Assembly (NCBI GenBank): GCA_031256445.1
Contig: JAIRQN010000029.1
Coordinates: 1-64,000 of the forward strand
Source of the DNA: Treponema sp.
GTDB lineage: Bacteria; Spirochaetota; Spirochaetia; Treponematales; Breznakiellaceae
Reading direction: 5' to 3'
Length of the DNA: 64,000 nt
Position numbers and translations under genes: made by a program. Positions 35,195 through 43,838 of the stretch are shown one piece after another. Below the pieces are notes generated by a model. The model saw only the letters and a list, made by a program, of their open reading frames with translations. It was not told where the DNA came from and ran no database searches. Position 1 is the stretch's first letter. Each line of letters opens with the position of its first letter.

Positions 35195-36739
35195 ATGAAA
35201 ATGTTAAAATACCGCACATTGTCAGCAATATTCATTCTCACAGTAATTACTGCGGCGGCTTATACCCAGGTAAACCAGGATGAACTTCAGCAGGGCCTTC
35301 CGCCTGTTGTTTTTATTAATTATGAAGGCCCGCACGCGGTCCTGAATACCAGAGAACAGATCCGGCAAATCGGCGTTGGGCTGGGACGAGGAACGCCTTC
35401 GAGTACAACAGGCGCGTTAAACCGGTATTTTATAATTCGTTCAACTTCCGGTCCGGAAGGTAATAAAATAAGCGCGGATATTTTCGGCCTTGGCGCTGAC
35501 GCCGCAGTTGATCATATACGCAACCTTCGGGTAATAATCCAGGGCTTTTTACAGACTGCGCATAATTACAATGAAAGAGACGCCGCGTTATTGGCGCAAT
35601 ATATCACCATATATAACGCGGTTTACAGAGGCAACTGGAATTATTTTACAAACCGCTATGTTAATCAGGTTATTAATAATCTTGCAAGAGAAAGAACCGG
35701 ACTTTCCATACGTTATGATGAATGGCCCGGACGGACAATGGTCTTAATACCATTGGGTATAGGCGGTTTAAGCTCTGTAGATACAACAACCATTACAGAC
35801 AGGCAGGTTCTTGAAGAACTTCGAAAAGAAGATGATAAAGGCATTCAGCAGCGGCAGGATATGGTTGCGTTTAAGGAACGCGAAGCAGATCAGGCCGAAC
35901 AGCTTGCGCAGACTGAACGCCAGGCAATCAGACAGGAAGAAAGAGCCATAGAAAGAGAAAGAAGAGAAACTGATCAGGAAAGACAGGGCATTCAGGAAGA
36001 CAGGCAGAGAACCAGGGAAGACCAGCAGGCAGGAAGAATAACTCAGAGCGAAGCGGAAAAAGCACAGGAAGACCTGGGGAAAAAAGAACAGGAATTGGAA
36101 GAGAAAGAGCAGGATCTTGACAAACGGGAATCCGATCTTCAACAGCGCCGCGAAGACGCGCAGAAACTGGAAGATTTTGCGGAAAAGAAATCGGAAGAAG
36201 CCCAGCAGGATCGGCAGGAAATCGCGAAAGATCAGCAGGCGGGCATAGCGCAGGAAACTTCTGGCTCAAGCGTTTACGGCGTAATGATCGAAAACAGCGA
36301 CACCGGCATGGGAAGGATTATCCGTATAAGCACATCAGGGCAGGAGCAAAGACGCTCTCCCCTGAATTCAATTCACACAAGAACAGTCACTATACTCGGC
36401 GGGAAAATTCTCGCCGTTGCCGGCGAGAATAAAGGCAACGGCGCGGTGCGCCTTGTCGAAATAAATAACAACAGTCTGGAGATAGCAAAACAGGGCGATA
36501 ATGACATCAGACCCGGAAGCCTGTTATGGGTAAACGGCAGTGATATTTACGCAATTACAACGGAAGAAAGCAGCTGCTACCTTGGACGTTTTAACACCAA
36601 CCTGCTATTGCAGGCAAAATCGGTTGTAAAGATTCATCCAAACGCGTCTGTGACAATCCAGCAGGGGCGGCTCCTTACACAGGGCGAAAACGGCTCTGTA
36701 TTGCTTTTGAATCCTGCGGATTTAACAGAAGCCAAATAG
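35195..36739 (+). CDS. P83/100 family protein
   Basis: About 514 residues. A signal peptide (MKMLKYRT ... ITAAAYTQ) is followed by an N-terminal domain (VNQDELQQGLPPVVFINYEG and IQGFLQTAHNYNERDAALLA). A long, highly charged coiled coil rich in Glu, Arg and Gln covers about residues 215-345, and a C-terminal beta-propeller-like domain (VRLVEINNNSLEIAKQGDND) closes the protein. This order is that of the spirochaetal P83/100 antigens. The family is essentially spirochaete-specific and its role is unknown. The start follows AGGAG with a 7-nt gap. Confidence 0.9.
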   Translation: MKMLKYRTLSAIFILTVITAAAYTQVNQDELQQGLPPVVFINYEGPHAVLNTREQIRQIGVGLGRGTPSSTTGALNRYFIIRSTSGPEGNKISADIFGLGADAAVDHIRNLRVIIQGFLQTAHNYNERDAALLAQYITIYNAVYRGNWNYFTNRYVNQVINNLARERTGLSIRYDEWPGRTMVLIPLGIGGLSSVDTTTITDRQVLEELRKEDDKGIQQRQDMVAFKEREADQAEQLAQTERQAIRQEERAIERERRETDQERQGIQEDRQRTREDQQAGRITQSEAEKAQEDLGKKEQELEEKEQDLDKRESDLQQRREDAQKLEDFAEKKSEEAQQDRQEIAKDQQAGIAQETSGSSVYGVMIENSDTGMGRIIRISTSGQEQRRSPLNSIHTRTVTILGGKILAVAGENKGNGAVRLVEINNNSLEIAKQGDNDIRPGSLLWVNGSDIYAITTEESSCYLGRFNTNLLLQAKSVVKIHPNASVTIQQGRLLTQGENGSVLLLNPADLTEAK

Positions 36740-36756
36740 ACTTGCCGTTGTCACTA

Positions 36757-37350
36757 TTAATTGCCGTAAATATGTTCAAAGCCGTGTAAAAGTTCCTGCG
36801 CTTTTTCCTTACAACTGCCGCAGACAGTACCTATTTTTGTCGCCTGCTGAAGCTGTTCCCAACTGCGCGCGCCGTTATGAAAAGCCGTTTCTATATCCTT
36901 ATCAGTAATGCCCAGGCAATGACAGATAACAGCGGCTTCTTCCTTTAACATTCCCCGCCTGCCTGTTTTGGCAAGATAATCGTCAATCGCGGCGCGAAGG
37001 GCCTTGTCGCCCAGAACCGAACAGTGAATTTTAAAACTGGGCAGCCCTCCGAGTTTAGAAACAAGGTCTTCCGGCATTATTTTATACGCGTCCTCAATCT
37101 TCATTCCCTTTATGGTTTCGGAAAGCATACTTGTAGAAGCGATTGCGCTCGCGCATCCGTAGGTTTTCCAGCGGACATCGGTTATCACATCGTCAGTTAT
37201 TTTGAGGAGCATCAGCATCTGATCTCCGCATTTAATGTTCCCGGTCTGCCCTCTGGCATCCGGCGCGAAAACCGACTCGTCTTCCAAAAGCACATTCCGC
37301 GGATTGGAAAAATGTTCTTTTACCGTATCTGAATATAACCAGTCTGACAT
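36757..37350 (-). CDS. nifU: NifU-like Fe-S cluster scaffold with BFD-type tail
   Basis: A 197-residue protein. The IscU-type N-terminal domain has the three cluster Cys in IKCGDQM, YGCASAIAS and IHCSVLG. The C-terminal part (about residues 140-197) is a [2Fe-2S] BFD-like domain, with CHC and CGSC. The NifU C-terminal NFU domain is absent. It assembles clusters with the cysteine desulfurase encoded 17 bp upstream. Confidence 0.92.
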   Translation of the reverse strand: MSDWLYSDTVKEHFSNPRNVLLEDESVFAPDARGQTGNIKCGDQMLMLLKITDDVITDVRWKTYGCASAIASTSMLSETIKGMKIEDAYKIMPEDLVSKLGGLPSFKIHCSVLGDKALRAAIDDYLAKTGRRGMLKEEAAVICHCLGITDKDIETAFHNGARSWEQLQQATKIGTVCGSCKEKAQELLHGFEHIYGN

Positions 37351-37367
37351 AATTCTTCCCTGTATAA

Positions 37368-38564
37368 TTAATACAATGTTGACATTGCCCTTAACCGCGC
37401 GATAATGGGCGGCAGCTTTTCAATTATATAATCAATATCAGCTTCTGTAATACCCCACCCCAGACTGAATCTGATTGAACCGTGCGCCAGCTCCGGCCCA
37501 AGACCGGTCGCCATAAGCACATGAGACGGCTCAAGGCTCCCTGACGCGCATGCGGAGCCTGTGGAAGCTTCAATTCCCTGCATATCCATGGAAAGCAGAA
37601 TCGATTCGCCTTCCGCGCCCGGAAATGAAACGTTAAGCGTATTCGGCAGCACGTCTTTTGGGTGGCCGTTAATCTTTATATCAGGGATTTTCTCCTCAAG
37701 ACCCAGGCGCAATCTGTCTCTAAGAGCGAAAAAATGTTCTCCGTATTTTTCAATACCCGCGGCCGCGATTTCCGCCGCCCTGCCAAAACCGAGAATGCCA
37801 ATATTATTGTAGGTTCCGGCCCTCAGCCCGTCCTCCTGATGCCCGCCGTGAATCAACGGAAACAGAGGAGCGCCTTTTTTTGCATACAGGGCGCCTATGC
37901 CTTTAGGGCCGTAGATTTTATGGGCTGAAACAGTAAGATAATCGCAGCCGATATCCTGTACGTTAATTGGAAGCTTTCCTGCGGCCTGTACAGCGTCTAT
38001 GTGCATAAAAGCTCCCGCTTTTTTTACAAGAAAGGTTATCTTATTTATGTCCTGCACTGTGCCGATTTCATTGTTAGCCGCCATGACCGAAACAAAGAGG
38101 GTTTTACCGCCAAGCGCTTTTTCAAGTTCGTTAATTTTTAATTTTCCGTATTCGTCAACAGGCAAAACAGTTACCTTAAAACCAAGATTTTTCAGGTATA
38201 ACGCGGAATTGAGCACGCAAGGATGTTCGATTGCCGTAATTAAAAATTCATTTCTTTCCGATATTTCCGATCCATGTTCACCGTTTCCTGATCCCTCAAT
38301 CAGACGGCGCATTGTATGAAAAACCATGTTATTCGCTTCTGAACCGCCCGAAGTAAAAATTACCGACTGCCCCGGCGCTCCGATAAGGCTGCCGACCGCG
38401 TTTCGCGCCTGCTCTATCCTTGCGCGCGCCAGTCTGCCCGCCGCATGCATACTGGAAGCGTTGGCGTATATTTCCAAATCTTCAACTAACGCGGATTTAA
38501 CCTCCGGCCCCAGAGGCGTAGTGGCATTGTAATCTATGTATACTGTTCTTTCTTTTTCACTCAT
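37368..38564 (-). CDS. nifS: cysteine desulfurase NifS/IscS
   Basis: A 398-residue PLP enzyme that takes sulfur from cysteine for Fe-S assembly. Motifs: IDYNATTPL, FTSGGSEANNMV, the PLP-lysine SAHKIYGPKGIG and the sulfur-carrying Cys in STGSACASGS. The Ser/Cys arrangement is typical of group I. TAGGA precedes the ATG. It lies in the operon rsmE, SprT-like gene, nifS, nifU. Confidence 0.95.
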   Translation of the reverse strand: MSEKERTVYIDYNATTPLGPEVKSALVEDLEIYANASSMHAAGRLARARIEQARNAVGSLIGAPGQSVIFTSGGSEANNMVFHTMRRLIEGSGNGEHGSEISERNEFLITAIEHPCVLNSALYLKNLGFKVTVLPVDEYGKLKINELEKALGGKTLFVSVMAANNEIGTVQDINKITFLVKKAGAFMHIDAVQAAGKLPINVQDIGCDYLTVSAHKIYGPKGIGALYAKKGAPLFPLIHGGHQEDGLRAGTYNNIGILGFGRAAEIAAAGIEKYGEHFFALRDRLRLGLEEKIPDIKINGHPKDVLPNTLNVSFPGAEGESILLSMDMQGIEASTGSACASGSLEPSHVLMATGLGPELAHGSIRFSLGWGITEADIDYIIEKLPPIIARLRAMSTLY

Positions 38565-38573
38565 TTTATTTTC

Positions 38574-39377
38574 CTATTTTTTTTCTTTCAGTTCCTTTTT
38601 TACTTCATCAAGCCGTTTGCTCAGCGAAGCAATTGTCCGCTCAAGACGCGTTTTTTCCTTTTCAAGCATCGCGACAGGATCCTCTTCTTCCTTGTCTTTC
38701 TTTTTCGCCTGAAATTTTACCGTATCCGGGCTTTTTCCCCTAACGAGCGCTTTTTCGGCTGCCTGACGTTCATCGCTGTCGCGGATACCGGCAAGAAAAC
38801 GCATATTATCCGCGCCGACTTCGGGGGCAATGTCATATTCAAACATTTTCATCGCCATATTCGCGGCAGTCCGCGGGATGCGCAGCATACGGTCAACATA
38901 ATCCTCAAAACGAACGCCTATGCCGGTGCATAAATCATGGGCTTTCAGCAAATGTTTACCCATTTCCTTTACAAGCTCTCCGTTGTTTTTCAAATATTTA
39001 TTGCGTATAACCTCGGTCAGTTTTAAAAGTTCCGGAGACGCGTTAAATACATCCTTGTAGATTTTTTTTGCCTGGGCTTTTTCCAGCAGTTCATGAAATA
39101 TCGCCCAGAACTCGCAATTGTGCGCCCGCGCAGACAATGTTCCTCCGCGCGAACAGGCGTGCAAATGATGCGCGTATTCGTGAATTGCGGTGTAGAGTAA
39201 CAGATTTTGCCCGGTTTCATCCGGCTGGAAGTTGCGGTTATGAATAATAATTTCCCTGGACTGCGGCTTGTAAAGGCCATTCACCTTTTTGCTTTTCTTC
39301 CCGGAGAAAACAAGCGAGAATTCCAGCGGCGCGTCTTCAATTGCCAAAAGTTTTTCTTTTATTTTATCCTGGTTCAT
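38574..39377 (-). CDS. SprT/HExxH metallopeptidase-like protein with coiled-coil tail
   Basis: A 267-residue protein. TAIHEYAHHLHAC gives an HExxH zinc-binding motif near residue 67, and KPQSREIIIHNRNFQ resembles the preceding strand of SprT-like domains. The C-terminal 50 residues are a Lys/Glu-rich coiled coil (EKEKTRLERTIASLSKRLDE). It overlaps rsmE upstream by 4 bp and precedes nifS by 9 bp. Proteolytic activity is not proven and no third zinc ligand can be assigned by eye. Confidence 0.7.
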   Translation of the reverse strand: MNQDKIKEKLLAIEDAPLEFSLVFSGKKSKKVNGLYKPQSREIIIHNRNFQPDETGQNLLLYTAIHEYAHHLHACSRGGTLSARAHNCEFWAIFHELLEKAQAKKIYKDVFNASPELLKLTEVIRNKYLKNNGELVKEMGKHLLKAHDLCTGIGVRFEDYVDRMLRIPRTAANMAMKMFEYDIAPEVGADNMRFLAGIRDSDERQAAEKALVRGKSPDTVKFQAKKKDKEEEDPVAMLEKEKTRLERTIASLSKRLDEVKKELKEKK

Positions 39378-40144
39378 AATTCTCCCATTTTTTCCATCGC
39401 AAGAGACGCGGCCGCGACGCAGGCTGTTTCCGTGCGTAAAGCGCGGTTTCCCATTGACAGCCGCAGAAAGCCCGCCTTTTCAAATAATTCGCGCTCTCTG
39501 TCAGACCAGCCCCTTTCCGGCCCTACTGCAAGAACGGCAGGCCTGCTTGTCTGGTTAATATGAAAAAGAGAGCCTTCCGGACGCACATTATCAAGGGCGA
39601 ACAAAAGCGGAACGCGCATTAAACTGATGCCGCGCGTTCCGGAATGCGCGTCTCTTTTCTTTTCCCACGGCTGATCATTCAGCCAATTATCCAGACATTC
39701 ATACACCGATATATCAGGAATGATCGTATCCCGCGCCTGAACAGCTCCTTCAACCACAGCCGCGTGAGCGCCGCCGTCATTCAGAAGTTTTGTATCGCGG
39801 TAGCTTTTTTCACCAAGATCGGTCCCTATAAGGTCAATTGCCGATACGCCGATACTGGAAAGGTCGCGCAGAATCCTGCGAATCTGAATCGGCCGGACAA
39901 AACCGACTGCCATCCGCATCTGTAAACGTCCAGGCGGCGGCTCTGTCTCCTCTATGGTAATGAAAACAGATCCGTCAAAATTTATTTTTTCTATCCTGCC
40001 TGTTCCCTTCATACCGCCGAGAATTCCCGCTTCAAAAATATCGCCGGTTTTTTTGCGAAGCACTTTTAAAAGATGAATTGTCCGCTCATCGCGTCTTGGC
40101 AGACTGCGGCCCAGTTCATGCTCTTCCAGTAAAATTATATTCAC
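39374..40144 (-). CDS. rsmE: 16S rRNA m3U1498 methyltransferase
   Basis: A 256-residue SPOUT-class methyltransferase that modifies U1498 of 16S rRNA. Typical features are the N-terminal RRDERTIHLLKVLRKKTGD (PUA-like) and the knot motifs AVGPERGWSDRERELFEKAGF and SMGNRALRTETA. The order in the operon places it first, before the HExxH gene. Confidence 0.93.
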   Translation of the reverse strand: MNIILLEEHELGRSLPRRDERTIHLLKVLRKKTGDIFEAGILGGMKGTGRIEKINFDGSVFITIEETEPPPGRLQMRMAVGFVRPIQIRRILRDLSSIGVSAIDLIGTDLGEKSYRDTKLLNDGGAHAAVVEGAVQARDTIIPDISVYECLDNWLNDQPWEKKRDAHSGTRGISLMRVPLLFALDNVRPEGSLFHINQTSRPAVLAVGPERGWSDRERELFEKAGFLRLSMGNRALRTETACVAAASLAMEKMGEL

Positions 40145-40307
40145 ATGCCCATTATAACAGGAAAATATTTGTATGTCTTTATTGACTTTTTAGTTTTTGA
40201 AATGCAAAATTAATGAACAACCCAGCCCTGAAGCGATCTTGCGAAGCGAGCTCTTGGGTATTAAACCCTCGCCACGAATAAAAATTGCGAGTTTAAGGAA
40301 GGTAAAT

Positions 40308-41747
40308 ATGGCCAGAGCTTTCATGGATGAAAACTTTCTGCTGGAGACGGAAACCGCCCGTAATTTGTACGCAGCCGTAAAAGATGAATGCATTTATGAT
40401 TACCATTGTCATCTTTCGCCGGCACAGATAGCGGAAAACAGGCAAATGCCTGATCTTGCCGACGCGTGGTTGTCGGGAGATCATTACAAATGGCGGATGA
40501 TGCGCGCAATGGGCATAGAAGAAAAATATATAACAGGCGGCGCGTCCGCATATGATAAGTACCTCGCATGGGCGCGCACTGTGGAAAATCTGCCGGGCAA
40601 CCCTCTGTATCACTGGACTCATCTGGAACTTCAGCGTTATTTCGGCATTCATGAACCGCTTACGGAAAAAAGCGCGCCCGCCGTCTGGGAGAAAGCAAAC
40701 GCGCTTCTTATGACTCCAGGGCTTTCCGTTAAGGGCATCTTTGAAAAATTTAAAATATACGCGGTTGGCACTACAGACGATCCTGTTGATTCTCTTGAAC
40801 ACCATGTATCGATTGCCGAAGGAAAAGCCCTTATAGGGAAAATTGAAACAAAGGTGATCCCGTCTTTCCGGCCGGACAGGGCGCTTGAACTGAATGCTGA
40901 TAATTTCGCAGGCTATATTGAAGAACTGGCAAAAACAAGCGGAACGGCAATTAAATCAACGGACGATGTACTGTCCGCGCTTGAAAAGCGTCTTGATTTT
41001 TTCATCAGCGCCGGATGCCGCAGCGCGGATCACGGGCTTGAGTACGCGCCCTGTTCTGATGTTTCCTTTAAACAGGCGGAAAAAGCCTTTAAAAAGGCAA
41101 TGGCGGGAAAGCATGTATCGCGCGAAGAAGCCGATACTTACAAAGCCGACATGCTTGTTTCACTCGCGAACATGTACGCAAAACGCGGCATTGTGATGCA
41201 GCTTCATCTTTCTGTTATACGCAATATTAACACAAAAAATTATATCAGTGCAGGAGCGAATACGGGTTTTGACGCCGTCAACGACTCCAGGATAAGCGGC
41301 AATCTGGCTCTTCTGCTGGACAGGATGGAAATGGAAGGCTTAACATCCGCAGACGCGGAACATGAAAGCGGCCTTCCCAAAACTGTTTTATATTCGTTAA
41401 ATCCAAAAGATCTTTATCCGCTTGTGACAATTATGGGAGGCTTTCAGGACTCAAGCTGCCAGGGCAAAATGCAGCTTGGCTCCGCGTGGTGGTTCTGCGA
41501 TCACAGGGACGGCATGGAAGAGCAGATGCGCATGCTTGCCGGCAACGGCATGCTGCCGCTGTTTGTGGGAATGTTAACAGACAGCCGCAGTTTCCTCTCC
41601 TACCCGCGCCATGAATATTTCAGGCGCATTATGTGCAATTTAATCGGCAGATGGGTAGAAAACGGAGAGTATCCCTGCTGCATGGAAAAACTTGAAAAAA
41701 TAGCCCGCGGCATTTCTTTTGAAAACGCCGTGAGATACTTTAAATAG
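40308..41747 (+). CDS. uxaC: glucuronate isomerase
   Basis: A 479-residue enzyme that isomerises glucuronate to fructuronate (or galacturonate to tagaturonate). It has the HxH metal site in IYDYHCHLSP and conserved blocks such as WKMR-like KWRMMRAMG, QLHLSVIRNINT and GMLTDSRSFLSYPRHEYFRR. The ATG at 40308 follows AAGGAAGG; the open frame extends upstream to 40197, but that part encodes no conserved sequence. The 110-nt leader (40198-40307) has short inverted repeats that may be an operator. The gene converges with kdgK, the expected pathway partner. Confidence 0.94.
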   Translation: MARAFMDENFLLETETARNLYAAVKDECIYDYHCHLSPAQIAENRQMPDLADAWLSGDHYKWRMMRAMGIEEKYITGGASAYDKYLAWARTVENLPGNPLYHWTHLELQRYFGIHEPLTEKSAPAVWEKANALLMTPGLSVKGIFEKFKIYAVGTTDDPVDSLEHHVSIAEGKALIGKIETKVIPSFRPDRALELNADNFAGYIEELAKTSGTAIKSTDDVLSALEKRLDFFISAGCRSADHGLEYAPCSDVSFKQAEKAFKKAMAGKHVSREEADTYKADMLVSLANMYAKRGIVMQLHLSVIRNINTKNYISAGANTGFDAVNDSRISGNLALLLDRMEMEGLTSADAEHESGLPKTVLYSLNPKDLYPLVTIMGGFQDSSCQGKMQLGSAWWFCDHRDGMEEQMRMLAGNGMLPLFVGMLTDSRSFLSYPRHEYFRRIMCNLIGRWVENGEYPCCMEKLEKIARGISFENAVRYFK

Positions 41748-41755
41748 TGTTTTTC

Positions 41756-42862
41756 CTATCGTTGTATGCGCGCCGAGCCGCCTTTGGCAAACGCCAGAAC
41801 CTGATCCAGGCTGAACATGGAAGTATCTCCCGGAGTGGTTGTAACAAGAGCGCCGTGCGCCCATCCCAGTGAAAGGGACTGCTGCGGGTCCTGGCCGGTA
41901 AGCAATCCGTAAAAAAGACCGGACGCGAAACCATCGCCTCCCCCTACCCTGTCGTAAACGTCAAGCTGAGCTACAGGCGCCTGGTATGTCTTTCCGTCCA
42001 GCCATAAAACCGCGCTCCAAGAATGGCGATTAGTGGATTGCACTTCGCGTAACGTAGTCGCCACAGCTTTTATATTAGGGAAATCTTTTGTCACGCTTTC
42101 CATCATGCCGAAGAAAGCGGAAGGATCAAGCTGGCCCTTTGACTCAACATCCTGTCCTTTTAATCCAAGCCCTTTTTGCAGATCTTCTTCATTCCCTACA
42201 AGCACATCAACATATCCCGCGATTTTACGCAGTGTCTTTGCCGCTCCTTCGCTCGCCTGAGCCGCGCTTAGGCCTTGCCCGGCTACAGCCCACAGCTTGG
42301 CGCGGTAATTCAAATCGAAAGAAACTACGGCTCCCGCTTTTTTGGCGGCCTGCATTGCCTCTATAACAAGTTCGCTTGTAGCGGGCGAAAGCGCGCTGAA
42401 AATCCCGCCTGAATGGAACCAGCGGACGCCCTTTGCGAAAATCGCGTTCCAGTCAAAACTGCCGGGTTTAAGCTGCTGGGCCGCTTCGTTGGAACGGTTA
42501 TAAAATACAACAGGCGCGCGCACTCCATGACCGCGGTCGCTCCATACAATAGCCATATTCGGCCCGCGCACCCCGTCATGCTCAAAATGTTTATAATAGG
42601 GCGTAACGCCGGCTTTCCGCACGGCATACTCGATTCTCCGGCCGATAGGGTAATTAACCATCGCGCTTGCGATAGCGGTTTTCATTCCAAAACAGGTGGA
42701 TAAATTGGAAGCTACATTGTATTCGCCGCCTGAAACATACAGGGAATACTCACTCGCCTCTGTAAACGGAACAATTCCCGGATCGAGCCTGGTTACCAGC
42801 GCTCCAAGAGCCAGTAAGTCGTGAGTTGCGCCGTCTGCGGAGGGAATTGATAAAGATGACAT
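41756..42862 (-). CDS. kdgK: PfkB-family sugar kinase, probable 2-keto-3-deoxygluconate kinase
   Basis: A 368-residue ribokinase-type kinase. The N-terminal SGGEYNVASNLSTCFG block and the C-terminal DRVGGGDGFASGLFYGLL (PfkB signature 2, with the catalytic Asp) are intact. The neighbourhood with uxaC points to phosphorylation of KDG from glucuronate breakdown, though another sugar acid cannot be excluded. It is a little longer than typical KdgK. The two genes converge with an 8-bp gap. Confidence 0.85.
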   Translation of the reverse strand: MSSLSIPSADGATHDLLALGALVTRLDPGIVPFTEASEYSLYVSGGEYNVASNLSTCFGMKTAIASAMVNYPIGRRIEYAVRKAGVTPYYKHFEHDGVRGPNMAIVWSDRGHGVRAPVVFYNRSNEAAQQLKPGSFDWNAIFAKGVRWFHSGGIFSALSPATSELVIEAMQAAKKAGAVVSFDLNYRAKLWAVAGQGLSAAQASEGAAKTLRKIAGYVDVLVGNEEDLQKGLGLKGQDVESKGQLDPSAFFGMMESVTKDFPNIKAVATTLREVQSTNRHSWSAVLWLDGKTYQAPVAQLDVYDRVGGGDGFASGLFYGLLTGQDPQQSLSLGWAHGALVTTTPGDTSMFSLDQVLAFAKGGSARIQR

Positions 42863-42969
42863 ATTGTACCTCTTTTCTGTGATTTTTTTCAGAATAACAC
42901 AGAAATTTCAGTTAGTACAGAGATATTTTTCGGACGCCGGTCTGCAATAGCAACATAATATAAAAATAG

Positions 42970-42998
42970 TTGAAAATTCAATAAAAAAAACGTAAAAT
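42970..42998 (+). promoter_or_regulatory. sigma-70-like promoter for the esterase gene
   Basis: TTGAAA (42970-42975), a 17-bp spacer, and TAAAAT (42993-42998). AGGAGG and the ATG at 43025 follow. Confidence 0.55.
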
Positions 42999-43024
42999 AT
43001 AAATGTCTGAATCAGGAGGATTTA

Positions 43025-43822
43025 ATGATACTACGCGGAGAATATTCATCCAATGTGCTTCGTACAACCACAAACATACAGTATATGATTCCGGAAAATT
43101 GCGCGCCCGGCGTTCAATATAAAGTCGCGTATCTGCTGCACGGCCTTCATGCCAATCAGGCAGTCTGGACAAATAATTCTCTGCTTCCCCTTTACGGTAA
43201 AAAGTACGATTGCATCTTTGTAATGCCTGATGTAGGACGAAGTTTTTATTTTGATCAAAAATACGGACGCAATTATTATACATTTATCAGTGAAGAACTG
43301 CCGCAAATTACCGGAAATATTTTTAACATTTCCGCCCGCCGTGAAGACACCGCTGTAATCGGGTATTCCATGGGCGGCAACGGCGCCCTTAAACTTGCGC
43401 TATTAAAACCTCAGCAATATGGTTTCTGCGGAGCTATTTCTTCCGCGTGCGTATATTTTAAACCGGCGCTTGAAGCCATTCGCAGTAACGCTTCCAATCT
43501 CAATTACGGAGACGCCTACGAATCCAAAGAGATTTTAAAAGATTTATATAACATTTACGGCGTTAATCTTGAATACCGTATGGATAACGATATTCCGAAT
43601 TTAATAAAAAATTTTTCCGCTGAAAACCCAAAACCGGTATTCTATTCCGCATGCGGCATTGAAGACAATCTGCTTCAGGAGAACCGCAGACTTAAGGACG
43701 ATATGAAAAGCACATCTTTTGACTTCACTTACGAGGAATGGCAAGGCGCTCACGAATGGGATTTTTTTAACGCGGCACTTGAGAAAACGCTGGAATTCTG
43801 GTACCAGAAACAAATTAAATAG
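43025..43822 (+). CDS. esterase, D-type (alpha/beta hydrolase)
   Basis: A 265-residue cytoplasmic alpha/beta hydrolase like tributyrin esterase / S-formylglutathione-hydrolase-type esterases. It shows VAYLLHGLHANQAVW (oxyanion region), GYSMGGNGALKLAL (nucleophile) and the His in WQGAHEWDFF. AGGAGG supports the start. It is 16 bp upstream of an AMP-ligase, so it may remove or supply an acyl group in the same pathway; this is inference. Confidence 0.88.
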   Translation: MILRGEYSSNVLRTTTNIQYMIPENCAPGVQYKVAYLLHGLHANQAVWTNNSLLPLYGKKYDCIFVMPDVGRSFYFDQKYGRNYYTFISEELPQITGNIFNISARREDTAVIGYSMGGNGALKLALLKPQQYGFCGAISSACVYFKPALEAIRSNASNLNYGDAYESKEILKDLYNIYGVNLEYRMDNDIPNLIKNFSAENPKPVFYSACGIEDNLLQENRRLKDDMKSTSFDFTYEEWQGAHEWDFFNAALEKTLEFWYQKQIK

Positions 43823-43838
43823 AAAGAGGGTAAAAATT

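Noticed and set aside
40198-40307. Riboswitch in the uxaC leader
   Set aside because: Short inverted repeats are present, but no known aptamer pattern was recognised.
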